From Embiotoca jacksoni (Eukaryota > Chordata > Actinopteri > Embiotocidae), in the NCBI GenBank assembly GCA_022577435.1, contig JAKOON010000052.1, positions 1,334,654 to 1,398,653 on the forward strand: a DNA stretch of 64,000 bases, read 5' to 3'. Within the stretch, counting starts at the first letter, position 1, and each line of letters opens with the position of its first letter. Both the position numbers and the translations under genes were made by a program. The notes under the pieces were generated by a model, which saw nothing but the letters and a program-made list of their open reading frames with translations, did no database searches and was not told where the DNA came from. Below, in pieces: positions 54,391-63,474 of this stretch.

Positions 54391-56830
54391 CAGGAAATAA
54401 AATGGTTAATTTGGAGCTCCAACAGCGACCTCTCTGTCAGCTGTCTGAGCTCCTTCAGTTCACATCTGGAGATCAGATGAACTTGACTGATCGTTGAGGA
54501 AATCCTCCGAAGAAAAACAAGCAAAAAAAACATTAAAACGTGACAATGGAAAAACAAAAACAAACAAATGTCAAATAAAAAACAACCGGTTCTGTAGAGC
54601 AGGTGGAGTTTTAAACAAAGTACGTCTGTAAGAACACGTCGTCAAAACAACCAACAAAAGCTCCAAAAGCAGCGAACTTCTCGGAAATTATAAATCTGAA
54701 CAAAACACTGCAAAACAAAACCCCCAAATTATTGGAATAACAGAAAACACATATCAACCAAAATGTCAAATCTGCAAGGCAAATATGACTGAATATGTCA
54801 ACGAATGCACGACTCGTTTCCTTTTCAAACATCGTTTATATGTTGAACTTCCAGCTGAGTTTTGGAGAAACATGAACGGTGTCGCTCAACGTTTCACTTT
54901 GACTGTCGGGGCTTTTTGAAGGACGAGCAGCCGGTGTGTCCGCTGGATTATTGGAATCTTTGACACGTGCTCCGTGTGTTTAAAGCACCTCGTCTGACTC
55001 GGGTCGTCCCTTTAAAAGCTTCCTAATCAGCTTTTTGTCAAAAAACACATCAAAAAGGAAAACTGAACCTTTTCTGTCTTCCTTCCTCGAAACACGAACT
55101 TCACACGAAACTGAGCTCTAATCAAGTTGTCACGCAGCGACCTTGTAAAAACCCACATCCTCGTTTTCTTTACTCAGAAGTCTTCCCACAAGTCCCGATC
55201 CAGAAAATTTGGCGAGGAGAGGAGGTGGCCACTTTGTACTTAATCAGTTCAAGGAGTCGGCACGAAATCCTGGACTGTTTAACCACACTTAGTCACTGAG
55301 TCGGTATCCTGTGGGCATCAAACGCTGCACAGACAGTTCGCCTCTTCTCACATGGATGCATCACCCAAATCCCTCCAACGTTCAGTTTCACTCTTTTAAA
55401 GGTTTGAAAAAAAAAAAAAAAGAAGAAAAGATGCAAATAAACCCTTTTCTGAATGAGGGAAAGACTGTTGCGCTCCTTTGTCATTCATCTGACCTCCGTG
55501 TGTTTGTTGACACGGAGGGCAGCACAAGAGGATGCAGTTCATTAGCAGCAGAGCCAGTTTATCTGATTCCACGCTCATCCTGAGATCCAAAACAAAGAGC
55601 GCCACGTGGAAAACGCTCCCCAGTCTCGGCGGACCGTCGGCCACATCTGGAACTACTGAGTGACCTTCATTTGGGTTAATGTGTCTGTTCTTCCTTCACG
55701 GTGGCTTTCCTGTTGTTCTGTTTTTTTTCTCGTCGTCTTCTTCGCTCCTGCCGGCTCATTTTTTTGGTCTTTATTCATCACAGCTGTGCCGCCGAGCTAC
55801 ACGCAGCTTGTATTTTGTTAATGGAGGTTACCTAAGAGTTCAAATGACGATAAAATGTGCAAAGCTAATTGGTGCAGCCTGTGATCACATCCAGCAAAAA
55901 GGTTCAGCAACTCATTTCAAATTAATAGAATAAAAGCTTTTCCGATGATCGTCTTTTTCCACAGTCAAAACCAATCAGTCCAAATTGACGTTTGCTCCAA
56001 TTTAGCTGTTTTGTTTTTAAGTGCCTGTTTAACCTTTTAATACCTGAGTTTACCCTCTGAACGGCCTGAAATTCAAAGAAAAAAAAACCTCCCAACTCAA
56101 TCAAAAAACATACTTTCTGCTTGTTTGAAATTTCGCTGATGCTTTATGATGATAAACTCCAGATGAAGTGGTGGTATTTTCTCACATATGTTCATTTAAA
56201 CTGATTTTATTATGTTATCTTTTATGATCTACTTTTAGCAACGCTTCTGTTGACGTCATTTAAAAAAAAAAAAAAAAAGAAATCGCAGGAATTTAGCAAA
56301 ATTGCTTGCTCTGCAATTAATGCCCCAAAAGAGACGTCTTTGTTCCCCAAAACCTGCATACAAACGCTGATGTGGCAAATCTGCGCTGGTCCGTGAGGTT
56401 CGAGGAGGTTAAACCGCGATGCACCCTCCGAACTATCCTCGCTCCTGCGTGCCAGACTTGCTTCGATCCGTCCTAATTGGTAAATGGCTTGTGCTCCATC
56501 AACAGATAATAGCAACCCTGCGGCGCTGACCGATCTCACTGGCTGGAACTTTCAGTAATTCCCTCCCTCTGCTTTTGTTTCAGAACACCCACAAATAATA
56601 AAAAAAAGAAATAAAAAAACTGTGAGCGAGAGGCTGATGATGCAAACGGCTCGTGTTCGGCACAATGCAGATTTGCGTGACGTGTCTTTATTGACACCGT
56701 GGACCTGAGTGTGCTGCCTGTAAACCTGCATGTCACCGTGAATCTTACCGTAACTGTGATGTGAGTCAGGAGCTGGAAGGTGATGATGTCATAGCTCTGA
56801 TATAAGTCAGGCTGTAAGGTCACCAAAGGG

Positions 56831-56832
<2 letters not shown>
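54391..56832. other. 2.4 kb of intergenic sequence without recognised genes
   Basis: Mostly unique AT-rich sequence. Homopolymers occur at 55,407-55,421 (A), 56,077-56,088 (A-rich) and 56,261-56,278 (A). Open frames on both strands show no domain, signal peptide or splice-flanked structure that I can recognise. I see no tRNA or other RNA gene. Confidence 0.45.
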
Positions 56833-56871
<39 letters not shown>

Positions 56872-57005
56872 TATTACTAACGTTGTGGGGACATAGGTTT
56901 GTTTATAAAGTCACCTTGTGGGGACAAAAATAATGTAAAGTTAGTTTTGATTACGCAAGTCAAGGGAAGGTCCTCAGAAGTGATGGAAACACAAGTGTGT
57001 GAGTG
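56833..57005. mobile_element. Second TG-abutting TTGTGGGGAC-type repeat copy
   Basis: A TG array (56,833-56,868) is followed by ACGTTGTGGGGACATAGG and, 36 bp later, CCTTGTGGGGACAAAAAT. Then come AAAGTTAGTTTTGATTACG and GGTCCTCAGAAGTGATGG. It has the same organisation as the repeat at 50,889 but keeps the duplicated TTGTGGGGAC box and lacks the downstream TG array. It is a diverged or truncated copy. Confidence 0.55.
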
Positions 57006-57313
57006 GGATTGATGATAAGGTCATTACTGACTGTCTTGTGTTCATCATCCTCACATCCTCCGTTTTTCCTTGAGTCCCAACTCTATTTTAAAATATTGAG
57101 GTAAATTTCATTTTTATGCGTCACATCTGTTTCATGATATTTATTTTCCCGTGGCTAACATACGGAGTCAAGCATGAAGATACACGAAGCAGCAGGAAGC
57201 AGCGACCTCCACGAGGAAGTATTCAGAGTGTCGTCTCTTGATCAACATCATCACCGAGTTCCTCACGTTAACGTGACCGCTGGTACCTGAACATTTGTGA
57301 TTTCACCGAGGAC

Positions 57314-57606
57314 GTGAAACTGGAGCAGAGAAACGTCAGATTTTGGGTCAAATCTTTGGGAAACAGAAAATCACAGGTCAGGAGACACCAGCTGGGTTTT
57401 CTCTGACGTTGTGTCACCGTTAAATTCGTCCCCCAGAGTCAGACTGTCCACACCGAGTTCTACCGGGACCTTCTGAGGGAAAACGTCCGCTGTGAACCAC
57501 CTGAACTGTGGCGCCATGGCAACAGGGTTCTCCAACACAACAACACGCTGCTCACAGCGCGTTGGAAACGTGCGAGTTTCTCGTCAACAACAACTCAATC
57601 GTAGTC
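57314..57606 (+). pseudogene. Decayed mariner-family transposase remnant
   Basis: Three pieces read in order as a mariner (Tc1/mariner superfamily) transposase. Piece 1 (57,314-57,370) gives VKLEQRNVRFWVKSLGN, like the extreme N-terminal KLEQR-N-KF helix. Piece 2 (57,419-57,544) gives KFVPQSQTVHTEFYRDLL and then RENV, PPELWRHGNRVLQHNN, the part leading to the second catalytic aspartate. Piece 3 (57,547-57,606), one frame shifted, gives HSALETCEFLVNNNSIVV, the part that follows it. Most of the central protein is missing between pieces 1 and 2. The frame break lies at 57,544-57,547. The usual HDN catalytic motif reads HNN, so the aspartate is lost. It then runs out at C-N-F rather than the usual PHPPYSP. 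Terminal inverted repeats were not identified. It is a dead fossil with no expected function. Confidence 0.85.
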
Positions 57607-57746
57607 TGCAACTTCTTTTGTGTTCCCCAAAACTTTGACACAAAAAATTTGATGTGCACCCTTTTCGCAATAAAGTTACATCCACAGGTATATATACTTG
57701 CTCGACTCTTCCTTATTTCCTTGTTGTCTCGATCTTCTTCTACTTA

Positions 57747-57748
<2 letters not shown>

Positions 57749-57777
<29 letters not shown>
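57749..57777. repeat. (TG)n microsatellite
   Basis: A pure TG run of about 14 units, complementary to the CA array 123 bp downstream. Confidence 0.95.
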
Positions 57778-57778
<1 letters not shown>

Positions 57779-57896
57779 CACTTGTGATCACTTCCCGTGT
57801 CCCACTAAGCCCTCTAAAGCCTAAGCTAAACACCTTGGCTGTGAAAGGTTGTTCCAGGGTCAGAGGAAATTGAAAATACGTTCACTAGCAACACAT

Positions 57897-57900
<4 letters not shown>

Positions 57901-57970
<70 letters not shown>
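57901..57970. repeat. (CA)n microsatellite
   Basis: A pure CA run of about 35 units. Confidence 0.97.
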
Positions 57971-57972
<2 letters not shown>

Positions 57973-58082
57973 CTCCACTTAGGCTAACTAAGGTAAGTGA
58001 GTGTGTGTTTAGGTAAAGTGTTAAAAGCTTAGAGAGACATAGCTGTGGAATGTAAAGATAAGGCGTCTGTGCTTATACAATG

Positions 58083-58083
<1 letters not shown>

Positions 58084-58155
<72 letters not shown>
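58084..58155. repeat. (AC)n microsatellite
   Basis: A pure AC run of about 36 units, about 113 bp after the previous CA array. Confidence 0.97.
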
Positions 58156-58156
<1 letters not shown>

Positions 58157-59096
58157 CGCAGCCACACGAAAGCAGCGGTAATGATCTGACGTACACACAT
58201 AATGGCATTAACGGGCTCAGCGCCGTCAAATCTTCCCCCCCGACCCGATATGGAAACACGGCAAGTCTGAAACATTACACAAGAGGTCACGACCTTGTCG
58301 CATGATGTCATCGACGGCCCCAGTGGAGGACTTGCTTGTGTGTGTGTGTAAACTATCTACATCAGCGCTGGTCATTACTTCACCACAAAGTTTGTGAATC
58401 AGCTTTGAATCAGAGATGATTTTTTATCTTCATCAGCCGGTTTTTTTCCCTCTAAGTAAGCAAAACCTGAGAAAAGTAAATGACCACAATCTGTCTGCAA
58501 CAGGCTGATTACACTTTTCCTTCAGGGACAAAATATAATATAAACATTTGTGTAGCGTTTGAAATGTCTTATGGAATATTCTGCAGAACATAAAATAAAA
58601 AATAAACTCAGGCAGGTTACGCACAGCTCGACGTAATACAGTTGGATGACTTTAAATCTGCATGTCTTCTGAATGATTATGTTAAATATACAAAAACTAA
58701 ATATAATTTTGTTTTTCCACCAATAACTAACACCTGTTTTAATTTGGTTGCTTTATTTTTTTAAAAGGTAACAAAGGAAGATGATGTAACTCTGCAGCAG
58801 ATACGTCTCCTGAGCAGAGAAATTGATTCTTCTGTCCAAAAGTTACCAACACAAGAGCAACATAAAACTTTAAAGAGTCCATGCATGCAGTGAAATGTGA
58901 TCAAACTGCAGTTTCGATCTAAATATTGACTCTATATTCATTTCTCTATCTATTTTTGTGTGTGAAAAGCAGCCTACCGGCATGAAGGAAGAGTTTGTGG
59001 AGAACAAACCGTGTACTTCTTGTATTCTGTCCATTCAGCACACATAAAAACATAACAAAAAAACAACCCATGAAATCCTTCAGGGGCATTTTTCTG
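58156..59096. other. Unique intergenic sequence
   Basis: No gene or named repeat is recognised. It is less repeat-laden than the flanks. A palindromic stretch CATGCATG lies near 58,882. Confidence 0.4.
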
Positions 59097-59162
59097 TGTG
59101 ATTATGGTTTCTTCAGCGCTGCCAGCAGTGAATATTACATCACTATTATGCCCATAATCACA
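59097..59162. promoter_or_regulatory. Perfect 11-bp inverted repeat in possible conserved non-coding DNA
   Basis: TGTGATTATGG (59,097-59,107) and CCATAATCACA (59,152-59,162) are perfectly complementary arms around a 44-bp loop. Each arm holds ATAATC/GATTAT, a homeodomain-like (paired-type bicoid) core. The surrounding 59,000-59,370 region has no simple repeats and no recognised transposon, so a regulatory element is possible. This is inference. Confidence 0.35.
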
Positions 59163-60774
59163 GTGAAGAATTTTTGCTCGGGTATTAGCGATATAATGCA
59201 CGATCTTAACCGAAACAAACACACAATCCGAGATAATGACGGTGGATGGCATGCGGTCGAGCGCTGGCCGAGGGCTAAAAAAAACTGTAGGACCGACGAG
59301 ACGGAGAGCAAACTCGGATCTGTTAACCCTCTCGTACAACAATTTCATTTTAGAAACTTGTGAATGTCCTTTAAAAAAAAAAATCAAATAAAAGATATAA
59401 ATGTGTCGATGGCATCAACCTGCGGAGCTGCGACGCTGTCCGTGGTGCTGACACTCCCTCCACCTCACCTACGGTCACTTTTCCAGAGTGACTCAACTTT
59501 TGTGAAATCTTGTCTGGGTCAAGATGTTGTCGGGCAGAAGTTGAAAATGTGCGGTCACGTCTGGCTTTTATTGTGAAATCATTAGTCATAAAATAAAAAT
59601 AAAAACTGGAGCTCTTCAGAACACAGACACAGAATGACTTCCTGAACTTCTTATAAACATACATACATGTAAGTTTGTACTTTCTTAAGCTTCGTGTGTG
59701 ACTCTTGCTCAGACCAATAGGTGCTGCTGTGTGTGACTGCGGCGGATTAAAACCCTTCAGGTTGTTTTTCTGCAGGATTTACATACATTGCATTACATAC
59801 GGTCTTTTCTTTACTCTAATCCATGAGTCGCCGAGGTCAAACACACATGTCTATATAGTCTTGTTTTGGCCCGCTTGTTATAAATGCTGGCACAAAATCA
59901 ATGACATTGATATATCAAAGGGGTTAAACCGGAGGACAAAATGCTACCACACTGTACCGTTTGATGCTGTCAGAAATAAACCTTTTATTTCTTATACTGA
60001 AAAACGTGGTACTTGGGTGAAACTTTAAGATTTTTTTCTGCACCGTCAGCATTCACCTGTACTTTATATTCCAAGTGCTAAAGCAGAGGATTCATTACTT
60101 ATAAAGAATGAACTCTCGCCTTTCTCTTTGAGGTGCTTGGTGTCCCGCCACAATAAAAGCCTGCTTCTGGGTGTAGTTTTTTTTTTTTTTGGCTAAAGAG
60201 CTGTCTTTTAAAGCAGATGTGGCTCAGAAATTACTGATTCGCCTTTAAATACTGGGACAAACCTGAAGACATAACATTTTGAGTGGTTGTGAAGTTGCTG
60301 TTGTCTCAAAGAGAAACTAAAAAAAAGTTGAAAGCTGAAGAAAGCAGCAAAGAAGCATTTAATAGAAATGTAAGAATTGATTGACAACGTCTGTTTCTGT
60401 CACACGTTAGACCGTTCTGGTCATGTCAGCAGATATTTGATGAGGTATCTACAGAGAGACTGAACTTCTTTCACCAGTAAGAGAAAGTGGAGATGCTCCT
60501 GTAACTTCTATTTAAATAACTTCTATCTTCTATTCTTTCCTATCATTTCCTCTTCATCTCTCCTCCTCCTCCTCTCTCTCTGGCCGGCTGCCGTGTGATT
60601 CCTCTCCGCTAGGCGGCAGCATTGAGCCGCCGACTGAGAGGCGAGTGTGAGAGAGGGAAAGAGAGATGTAGTGAAAGAGAGGAAAAATGAAGAAATCCCT
60701 CCTTCTCTGTTCTGAGCTTAAACACAGGATGTAAAGACGGACAGGAAAAAGCAAGAGGATGAGGAGGGATGAGG
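59163..60774. other. Unique intergenic sequence upstream of cyp26b1
   Basis: Mostly single-copy in appearance. It contains a perfect 12-bp palindrome, TTGATATATCAA (59,907-59,918), overlapping ATCAAAGG, a TCF/LEF-like site. It also has a T-tract at 60,177-60,190 and a pyrimidine-rich stretch at 60,530-60,580. No protein-coding exon is supported. Confidence 0.4.
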
Positions 60775-60800
60775 AAGGTGGTGGTGGTGGTGGTGGTGGG
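60775..60800. repeat. (GGT)n trinucleotide repeat with G-rich tail
   Basis: About eight GGT/GTG units followed by GGGAGGGGAGGGGGG to 60,812. The combined stretch has several G-runs. Confidence 0.9.
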
Positions 60801-60812
60801 AGGGGAGGGGGG

Positions 60813-61450
60813 AAACCAAAGTAAAAGCAGTTGTGTACATGAAAAAGACACAGATGTGAAAACAAACAGTGGAGACTAAAATAAGACAGAAAGAGAGACA
60901 AGAGAGCAGCTGAGGTTCAATATGAATCAATAAATGAGGACCTGATTGAAGCCGACCATTTACTTTGGAAGGAGCTGGTGAAGCAGCTCTGGCTTCCCCC
61001 AGCGTTAGGAAGGACAGAACCAGGGACACGAGGACGAGAGACAGACTCGTGGTCACCGCGGTCAGTCTGCTGGTTTAAAATCCTTTTTATTCTGCAGAAA
61101 TTACACAAGTGTGATGGGAAATAGAGGAGAAATGAGGAGCGTGATGGAAAAATTAGGCCCACTGATGAGGCAGAAATGATATATATTCATAATCATAAAC
61201 AGGGTATATGAGAAACATGCAAATATGGAGGCTTAAAAGTGAAAAGAGAAAGAAGGAACTATTAAAGGATGAGAACTGTAGAAAGAAGCAAAAAGTCCTA
61301 GAAAGTGAAACAACTCTCTTGAACTGTGATGCCTGTGTAAAGATAAAAAATGAGATGATGTAACAAAATCAGACAAGATAAAGGATATAAATGAAGAAGG
61401 AAAGAAAACAACTAAAAAATAGATGAGCTGAATGAATCTTCTCTGTCACT
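60813..61450. other. Purine-rich intergenic sequence
   Basis: Long A/G-rich plus strand with no recognised gene. The open frames here are on the pyrimidine-rich complement and are S/L/P-biased. Confidence 0.4.
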
Positions 61451-61451
61451 G

Positions 61452-61496
61452 CTGACGTTCCTTTGAGCAAGACCCCAACTGTTCCCCAACTACTCC
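61452..61496. mobile_element. Short fragment of a CTTGAGCAAG-type dispersed repeat
   Basis: CGTTCCTTTGAGCAAGACCC, then CAACTGTTCCCCAACTACTC. It resembles the CCTTGAGCAAGGCAC...CCCCAACTGCTCCCC segment of a common teleost dispersed repeat. Only about 45 bp remain. Confidence 0.4.
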
Positions 61497-61499
61497 TTT

Positions 61500-61553
61500 A
61501 AAAAAAAAAAATAAAAAAAAATAATAATTATTATTATTATTATTTTTTTTTTT
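61500..61553. repeat. A-tract / (TTA)n / T-tract palindromic low-complexity block
   Basis: An A-rich arm ending in ATAATAAT runs into TTATTATTATT and a T-run. The two halves are complementary over about 15 bp, giving an AT-only hairpin or cruciform candidate about 650 bp upstream of the TATA box. Confidence 0.85.
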
Positions 61554-61665
61554 AACAGATTTGATCCATTTGGCACGAAATCATGTTAATGATTGATGTC
61601 CAAATGATGCAGCAGAAACATGCACTGAAGACACTGATCTAAAATAAGCAGGATGTGACCAACAA

Positions 61666-61689
61666 TTACGCACCAAACTACGTGCGTAA
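61666..61689. promoter_or_regulatory. Inverted repeat TTACGCAC / GTGCGTAA
   Basis: Perfect 8-bp arms (61,666-61,673 and 61,682-61,689) with an 8-bp loop. The right part holds ACGTG and GCGT cores of the type bound by bHLH-PAS factors. It lies about 510 bp upstream of the TATA box at 62,202. Function is inferred. Confidence 0.4.
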
Positions 61690-61855
61690 AGGCGCGTCTG
61701 GGAGAGAACCAGATGTTTTTTTTTACCACGATACTGTAGTATTTTGAATAACTGTTATGGAATGTGTTCTTGATTTTGTAATCAGCTGATCATACCAGTT
61801 ATTAAACGTGAGGTGACATCGATTCTGCTGAAAGCGCAGCGCTGCCTCAGCCTGC

Positions 61856-61869
61856 AGGTGACCGGTTCA
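61856..61869 (+). promoter_or_regulatory. DR2-type retinoic-acid-response-like element
   Basis: AGGTGA, CC, GGTTCA. The second half matches the RARE half-site (A/G)G(G/T)TCA exactly and the first has one deviation (G for C). DR2 is one of the spacings used by RAR/RXR. It lies about 340 bp upstream of the TATA box. CYP26 genes are known to be induced by retinoic acid, which makes the location plausible, but a chance match cannot be excluded. Confidence 0.4.
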
Positions 61870-61925
61870 ACAGCGCGCAGAGACAGAAGTCATAAAAGTT
61901 ACTGCAAAGCACCGTTTCTCTCTGC

Positions 61926-61945
61926 CTCTCTCTCTCTCTCTCTCT
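61926..61945. repeat. (CT)n short microsatellite
   Basis: About ten CT units in the upstream promoter region, preceded by a further CT-rich stretch. Confidence 0.9.
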
Positions 61946-62134
61946 GGCCCTCCGCCAGCTGCAGCACGCTCCAAGCCTCCTCTCCTCTTGCGCCGCTTGC
62001 CGCTCACTTTACACCACCCCTCCTTCTGAGGGGAGGGGAGGGGTTGCTCCAGGAGCTGAAAGAGGTGGAGCAGAGGGGAGGGATGGAGGAGAGGAGGAGG
62101 AGGAGTGCCTCGCTAGCCGACGCTGCAGCGAGGT

Positions 62135-62154
62135 GGGGTGGGGTGGGAGGGGGG
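62135..62154 (+). promoter_or_regulatory. G-quadruplex-forming motif at the core promoter
   Basis: Four G-runs (GGGG, GGGG, GGG, GGGGGG) are separated by single T, T and A loops at 62,135-62,154. This fits the canonical G4 pattern with one-base loops, the most stable class. It ends 47 bp upstream of the TATA box. The surrounding stretch 62,030-62,115 is also G/A-rich with several GAGG steps. Confidence 0.6.
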
Positions 62155-62201
62155 CGACGGGAGCCCTTGGCCGCCTATTCGCCTTCCAGTTGCCTCCGCA
62201 C

Positions 62202-62209
62202 TATATAAA
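62202..62209 (+). promoter_or_regulatory. cyp26b1: TATA box, candidate cyp26b1 core promoter
   Basis: TATATAAA in a GC-rich setting, followed within 12 bp by ATTGG. Using the usual distance of about 30 bp, transcription would begin near 62,232-62,235 (CTTGACGC). This predicts a leader of about 1.24 kb if unspliced. A second TATA-like motif at 63,365 is an alternative. Confidence 0.5.
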
Positions 62210-62270
62210 CACTCATTGGTGCCTCTGGCTTGACGCACACACAAACTCTTTACGCACGGATCCACGCGCA

Positions 62271-62272
62271 CA

Positions 62273-62313
<41 letters not shown>

Positions 62314-62339
62314 AGACAGAAACACACACACACACACAC
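62271..62339. repeat. (CA)n microsatellite, interrupted
   Basis: Two CA runs (62,271-62,311 and 62,322-62,339) separated by CTCAGACAGAA. It lies just downstream of the predicted start site and so would be inside the leader. Confidence 0.95.
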
Positions 62340-62369
62340 TGAGGGTGACTTGTATAGGCAGCCAGAGAA

Positions 62370-62370
<1 letters not shown>

Positions 62371-62421
<51 letters not shown>
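62371..62421. repeat. (GA)n microsatellite
   Basis: A pure GA run of about 25 units, probably transcribed in the cyp26b1 leader if the upstream TATA box is used. Its length is likely to vary between individuals. Confidence 0.95.
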
Positions 62422-62424
<3 letters not shown>

Positions 62425-63364
62425 GCTCTCAGAAACAGAAAGGTACACAGAGAGGAGAGTGGACGACAGAAAGTAAGAGAAGCAGAAGGAGGACGGTGGC
62501 TGCTGAGCATCTCCTGCGCACCTTTTCACTCCTGCACGCTCACGGATCTTAAACGTCTCCACTTCACGTTCCTCGCGCTCCAGAGAGATTAAAACTTTTT
62601 GCAAAGCGGCTTTTTAAATTTTTAAATTTTCTTTGTATTGTTGTTGTTATTTTTTTTTTAATACTTCTTTTTTGGAGTTGACAGAGACCCGATTCCTGGA
62701 AGAGTTTTCTTTAAATTTTTCCCCCCCTGAACCAAGTCTTTCCATCCCTCGAGAAGTTTGAGAAAGTAAAGCCCCCTTGTCAGTTTCCAGGGCTCGGCTT
62801 CACTTTTTCCACGTGTCCCAGGGTGTCCCGGTGTTTCACATTAACGTGTCACCTTCAGATTTTTCAACTTTCTGACTTTGTTTTTTTCCAACTTCATTTA
62901 AAGTCAGTCAGCCACAACCGAGACTAAAGATGAAACTTCAAACAGCAGGACAGTCCCCAGTCAAGTGTCCTAACTGTTTAAATCACTAAAACAAAGTGTG
63001 TTTTAAGTCTTCTTTTTTTCCACTTTATAAGCTGAGGTGGGACACTGAAGAGGAGTCAGCTCACCTGTGGCATCTCCTCCGCTCAGCCGACACTGATTTG
63101 CACTTTTGAGGCACAGAAACGCCACTTTGTGACTATTTTAAGAAAGAGATCCGAAGCACCTGAGAGGGGAAAAACTTTCACTCCACACAGTTCATTCATT
63201 CTCTGAACACAGCCGCCTCTTGTCACCTCCGGGGCGCTTTGGAGTGCGTAAAGGAGCGCTGCGCTTTTTATGCAAAAGAAACAACTTCTTGAAATCCAAA
63301 CCACCTCGAGGATCCACATCTACCTGTTTTTTTTTTTTTTTGTTTTTTTTTTTTTTGTCACAGA

Positions 63365-63372
63365 TATAAAAG
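63365..63372 (+). promoter_or_regulatory. cyp26b1: Alternative TATA-like box close to the start codon
   Basis: TATAAAAG 110 bp upstream of the start codon, a strong match to the TATA consensus. Initiation 25-30 bp downstream would fall in a T-tract, giving an approximately 80-nt leader and excluding all upstream frames. Confidence 0.35.
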
Positions 63373-63474
63373 ATTCAGCGCAACTTTCTCCCATTTTTTG
63401 TTTTTTTGTTTTTTTTGTTATTCTTTGTGAAAGTCGTGCAGAGCTCCAGAGGGGCCGCCGGGCTCTCCATCACC

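Larger units (their letters stand above)
62233..63474 (+). other. cyp26b1: Inferred cyp26b1 5' leader (possibly spliced)
   Basis: This is the region from the predicted start site to the start codon. It contains upstream ATGs. One frame (62,930-62,989, 19 codons, A at -3) ends before the gene. Another starting at 63,270 (T at -3, weak) runs out of frame past the cyp26b1 start to 63,602. Long T-tracts lie at 63,329-63,357 and 63,387-63,427. The second is followed by AG at 63,440-63,441 and 63,448-63,449, which resembles a polypyrimidine tract plus splice acceptor. A GTAAG donor candidate lies at 62,473. The leader may therefore carry an intron that removes the overlapping upstream frame. Nothing here distinguishes the two models. 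Confidence 0.4.

Noticed and set aside
46643..58311. Many open frames with runs of Cys-Val or His-Thr
   Set aside because: They are read-through of CA/TG microsatellites, occur on both strands at the same place and lack any other protein feature.
58974..59387. Open frames of 122-137 codons on both strands at 58,974-59,387
   Set aside because: They overlap on opposite strands, and no domain or homology could be recognised. The DNA reads better as single-copy non-coding sequence, possibly a conserved element.
60554..61162. Overlapping minus-strand frames rich in Ser, Leu and Pro at 60,554-61,162
   Set aside because: They derive from a purine-rich plus strand plus a (GGT)n repeat. Three frames overlap with no recognisable domain, signal or splice structure.
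63406..63474. In-frame N-terminal extension of cyp26b1 from the ATG at 63,406
   Set aside because: The added residues (MFFLLFFVKVV...) come from the T-tract and do not resemble the family. The ATG at 63,475 has a better context and is where homology begins.
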